In this document: piece by piece, positions 61,917-64,000 of the stretch
Numbering within the stretch: the stretch's first letter is position 1
Layout of the letters: each line of letters opens with the position of its first letter
Origin: an uncultured Kineothrix sp.
GTDB lineage: Bacteria; Bacillota; Clostridia; Lachnospirales; Lachnospiraceae
DNA length: 64,000 nt
Assembly: GCA_910588855.1 (NCBI GenBank)
Contig: CAJUSR010000016.1
Coordinates: 19,570 to 83,569 of the forward strand
Direction: 5' to 3'
Program-made: the position numbers and the translations under genes
The notes under the pieces: model-generated
What the model was told of the DNA's origin: nothing
Seen by the model: the letters and a program-made list of their open reading frames with translations, nothing else
Database searches by the model: none

Positions 61917-61944
61917 CAAAGAACCCGGCATGCAGGGTTCTTTG
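61917..61944 (+). terminator. 10-bp perfect hairpin before the chemotaxis gene
   Basis: CAAAGAACCC (61917-61926) and GGGTTCTTTG (61935-61944) pair fully with an eight-base loop. It is followed by TTGC rather than a T-run, so termination would be weak. It lies 36 bp before the next start codon. Confidence 0.55.
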
Positions 61945-61980
61945 TTGCAAAGGAAGGTAAAATCAGGAGGGAAAAATAGC

Positions 61981-63729
61981 ATGAAAAGGCAAAGCATAGA
62001 TAAAATAGCGAAGGAGTTTGCGGCAGACCATCCGGCAGTAAAAAAGCTAAAAGATGTGCCGGTGAAAAGAAAGCTGTCTGCGTTATCAAAAGTTTTGATT
62101 TCCGGGATGTTGTTTATAGCTGCGGTTGCCGCGGTAGGGCTATGGATGGTAAAATCCCAGGCAGGAACGATTAGCGGAAATTGGATGCCGTCTGCCATTT
62201 TAGCGGAAGATTTGAAGGCTCTGACAGCGGAATATAGGATTTTGCAGTATGGGCATATTGTTTCCGGCTCGGAGGAAGACAAGAAACAATATGAAAATGA
62301 GATGGAGCAGCTTTTAGCTGTTATTGAGGAACGGACAGCCATATATGAGGACTATATCAGAAAAGAGAAAGACAGGGTTTTGTTTGAAGAAGCAAAGAAA
62401 CAATGGAATACCTATTTGGAGGTAAGCAGCCAGATTATGGAAGCGAGCCGGACAGGGGAAAATGTTCAAGCCGGGGAATGGATGGCAGCAGAGGCAGAAA
62501 CCTATTTTGACAGCTATAATGAAAAAATGGGTGAGTTGACCGAGTATAATTCCAATGGAAGCTTGGCAGCATCCAAAAAGGTGAATAGTACATATTGGTT
62601 TTCTATGGTTCTTATGCTTTCCAGCGCGGTTGCGGCAATGATAATAGGAAGCATAGTTTCCATAGCGGTAAGGACAATTGTTGTTAGGCCGCTTAGGGAC
62701 ATTACAAAGGCAATTAAAGGGATTCAGGAAGGGAAGCTGGATACCCGGTTAGAGTATGAAGCAAAAGATGAACTTGGGGAAGTGGCAGATAATATCAGGG
62801 AGTTTATCCAGAACCTGGTAGCCATTATCCGTGACGAAAGCGATATTTTGGCAAAGATGGCGGAAGGCAACTTTGACGTCAGCTCCCACCAGAGGGAGAA
62901 GTATCTGGGCGATTTCCAATCCATATTGGAATCCATGAAGGAAATTAAGTATAAATTGGGGTCTACCATTTCCAATATTTATAAGTCCTCCAATCAAGTG
63001 AGTGCAGCCTCCGAGCAAATGGCAGCTTCTGCCCAATCTCTGGCGGAAGGTTCTACGGAACAGGCAGAAAGCGTACAAAACATAGCGACAATGGTTGTGG
63101 ATATGGGGGAGAAGGCGTCCAATGGGGCAAAACGGGCAGAAGAGGCAAGCAATTATGCTGTTGAAGTGAAGCAGCAGGCAGAAAAAGGAAATGCCCAGAT
63201 GGAAAGGATGATGCGGGAAATGGATATTATTTCCCAAACATCCAAAGAAATCGAAACCATTATTGATACGATTGAAGAGATTGCAGAACAGACGAATTTG
63301 CTTGCATTGAATGCTTCTATTGAAGCGGCCAGAGCAGGAGAAGCCGGACGGGGATTTGCCGTGGTGGCAGGGGAAATCGGGAAATTGGCAGGCCAGTCGG
63401 CGGAAGCGGCAACCAACACCAGGGAATTAATCCAAAAATCCATGAGCGAAGTGGAAAGCGGGAATGGGATTGCAAAAGAAACGGCAGAAGCTTTCTATGC
63501 GGTAAATGAAGGAATCAAGAAAGTGGTGGAGCTGAATGGGATTGTGAAGGAAGATTGTGAAAACCAGGCACAGGGGGTTAATGAAATTAATGAAGGAATC
63601 GAAATAATTTCCGGTGTGGTGGAAAGCAATTCCGCAGCCGCAGAGGAAAGTTCGGCAACCAGCGAGGAACTTGCAGCACATGCCCAGACTTTGCAGGCTA
63701 TGCTGACACAGTTTACGTTTTCTGGTTAA
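61981..63729 (+). CDS. methyl-accepting chemotaxis protein
   Basis: 582 residues from ATG 61981 (CAGGAGGG upstream). TM1 about 38-58, a four-helix-type sensor with coiled character to about 205, TM2 about 217-240, HAMP (VVRPLRDITKAIKGIQEGKL), then the cytoplasmic coiled coil with the signalling tip EIAEQTNLLALNASIEAARA and GRGFAVVAGEIGKLAGQSAE. Adaptor and CheA proteins must be elsewhere. Ligand unknown. Confidence 0.95.
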   Translation: MKRQSIDKIAKEFAADHPAVKKLKDVPVKRKLSALSKVLISGMLFIAAVAAVGLWMVKSQAGTISGNWMPSAILAEDLKALTAEYRILQYGHIVSGSEEDKKQYENEMEQLLAVIEERTAIYEDYIRKEKDRVLFEEAKKQWNTYLEVSSQIMEASRTGENVQAGEWMAAEAETYFDSYNEKMGELTEYNSNGSLAASKKVNSTYWFSMVLMLSSAVAAMIIGSIVSIAVRTIVVRPLRDITKAIKGIQEGKLDTRLEYEAKDELGEVADNIREFIQNLVAIIRDESDILAKMAEGNFDVSSHQREKYLGDFQSILESMKEIKYKLGSTISNIYKSSNQVSAASEQMAASAQSLAEGSTEQAESVQNIATMVVDMGEKASNGAKRAEEASNYAVEVKQQAEKGNAQMERMMREMDIISQTSKEIETIIDTIEEIAEQTNLLALNASIEAARAGEAGRGFAVVAGEIGKLAGQSAEAATNTRELIQKSMSEVESGNGIAKETAEAFYAVNEGIKKVVELNGIVKEDCENQAQGVNEINEGIEIISGVVESNSAAAEESSATSEELAAHAQTLQAMLTQFTFSG

Positions 63730-63894
63730 TCCATATAAATAGAATAGGAAATAATAGGATGCCGCAGGAACCGGTTTGTAGAAAAGTGGTTCCTGCTAAA
63801 TACAAAAGAGCTACAGCACATAGCATTTATGCGGAGAAGAACGGTTTTACAGGCATACGCCACCTTACCGGAATGTAAACCGCTTAATTGATAC

Positions 63895-64000
63895 AAAGGG
63901 CATGAACAGAATATTAGTAAAACCGCCGAAAACAAGGGATTCAGGGGGTTTGTCAAGAAAAGTGTGTAAATTAATTTGATTTTTTTCGGCGGTCTTAATT
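63895..64000 (+). other. possible left end of an IS256-like element at the window edge
   Basis: GGGTTTGTCAAGAAAAGTGT followed by GTAAATTAA resembles the terminal repeats of IS256-family elements (compare GTTTGTGTAAAC at 12785-12796). An inverted repeat ACCGCCGAAAA (63922-63932) and TTTTTCGGCGGT (63984-63995) surrounds it. The window ends before any transposase, so this is a suggestion only. The remainder of 63730-63895 holds no recognised gene. Confidence 0.3.

Overview
The window looks like the chromosome of a gut Clostridia bacterium of the Lachnospiraceae type. The evidence is indirect: Firmicute-style AGGAGG ribosome binding sites and sigma-A promoters, a PTS transporter, AraC/YesMN-type regulators, a PdaA-like deacetylase, SdpR/SdpI, and many decayed fragments of Tn916-like conjugative elements. 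No rRNA, tRNA or CRISPR array was recognised. No database was searched; every family call rests on motifs read in the translated sequence.

Region 1 (1-10.7 kb) is a decayed mobile island. It holds a secreted protein cut by the window edge, a Fic gene split by one stop codon, an ABC transporter with its own two-component system (2.5-7.5 kb), a MarR regulator next to a truncated hydrolase, and the wreck of a Tn916-type integration module (KTR fragment, Xis-like gene, broken tyrosine integrase). It also carries a 194-bp MITE with a perfect 10-bp target duplication; a second copy lies at 52.6 kb. Region 2 (10.8-16.5 kb) has a strikingly AT-rich gene for an HNH / coiled-coil / TPR protein, then an IS256-family element that appears to have cut a small type I toxin gene, then an IS110-family element.

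Region 3 (16.6-25.6 kb) is mixed core and accessory: a lipoprotein class D beta-lactamase homologue, an Fe-S aldo/keto reductase behind a MerR-type 19-bp-spacer promoter, a MutS2-like ATPase without Smr domain behind a structured leader, a broken tatD, a YbaK deacylase, a tandem palindrome array in front of a PdaA-like deacetylase, and KptA with a homopolymer frameshift. Region 4 (25.8-33.6 kb) is a sucrose or glucan cluster (PTS IIC-IIA lacking IIB and frameshifted in IIA, an amylosucrase-like GH13 enzyme, a LacI repressor with two matching operators), then an AraC regulator and a LytTR/GHKL regulatory pair.

Region 5 (33.7-39.6 kb) has a decayed toxin-antitoxin pair, hairpin-rich DNA, a tyrosine phosphatase gene interrupted by a 124-bp palindromic insert, and two paralogous AraC-GyrI regulators around a C45 N-terminal-nucleophile hydrolase. 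Region 6 (39.9-51 kb) is an L-rhamnose regulon: rhamnulokinase, rhamnose isomerase, a four-gene ABC importer, mutarotase, an AraC regulator and an arabinose/fucose-isomerase-like protein. The aldolase step is not in the window.

Region 7 (51-64 kb) carries an SdpR/SdpI pair between two copies of a roughly 90-bp repeat, the second MITE, a VTC-DUF4956-CotH operon, a YesN/YesM two-component pair, an AraC regulator, a sugar-nucleotidyltransferase-like gene and a chemotaxis receptor. The strongest candidate for something undescribed is the HNH-TPR gene. The most informative damage is the stop codon that replaces the inhibitory-motif serine of the Fic protein.
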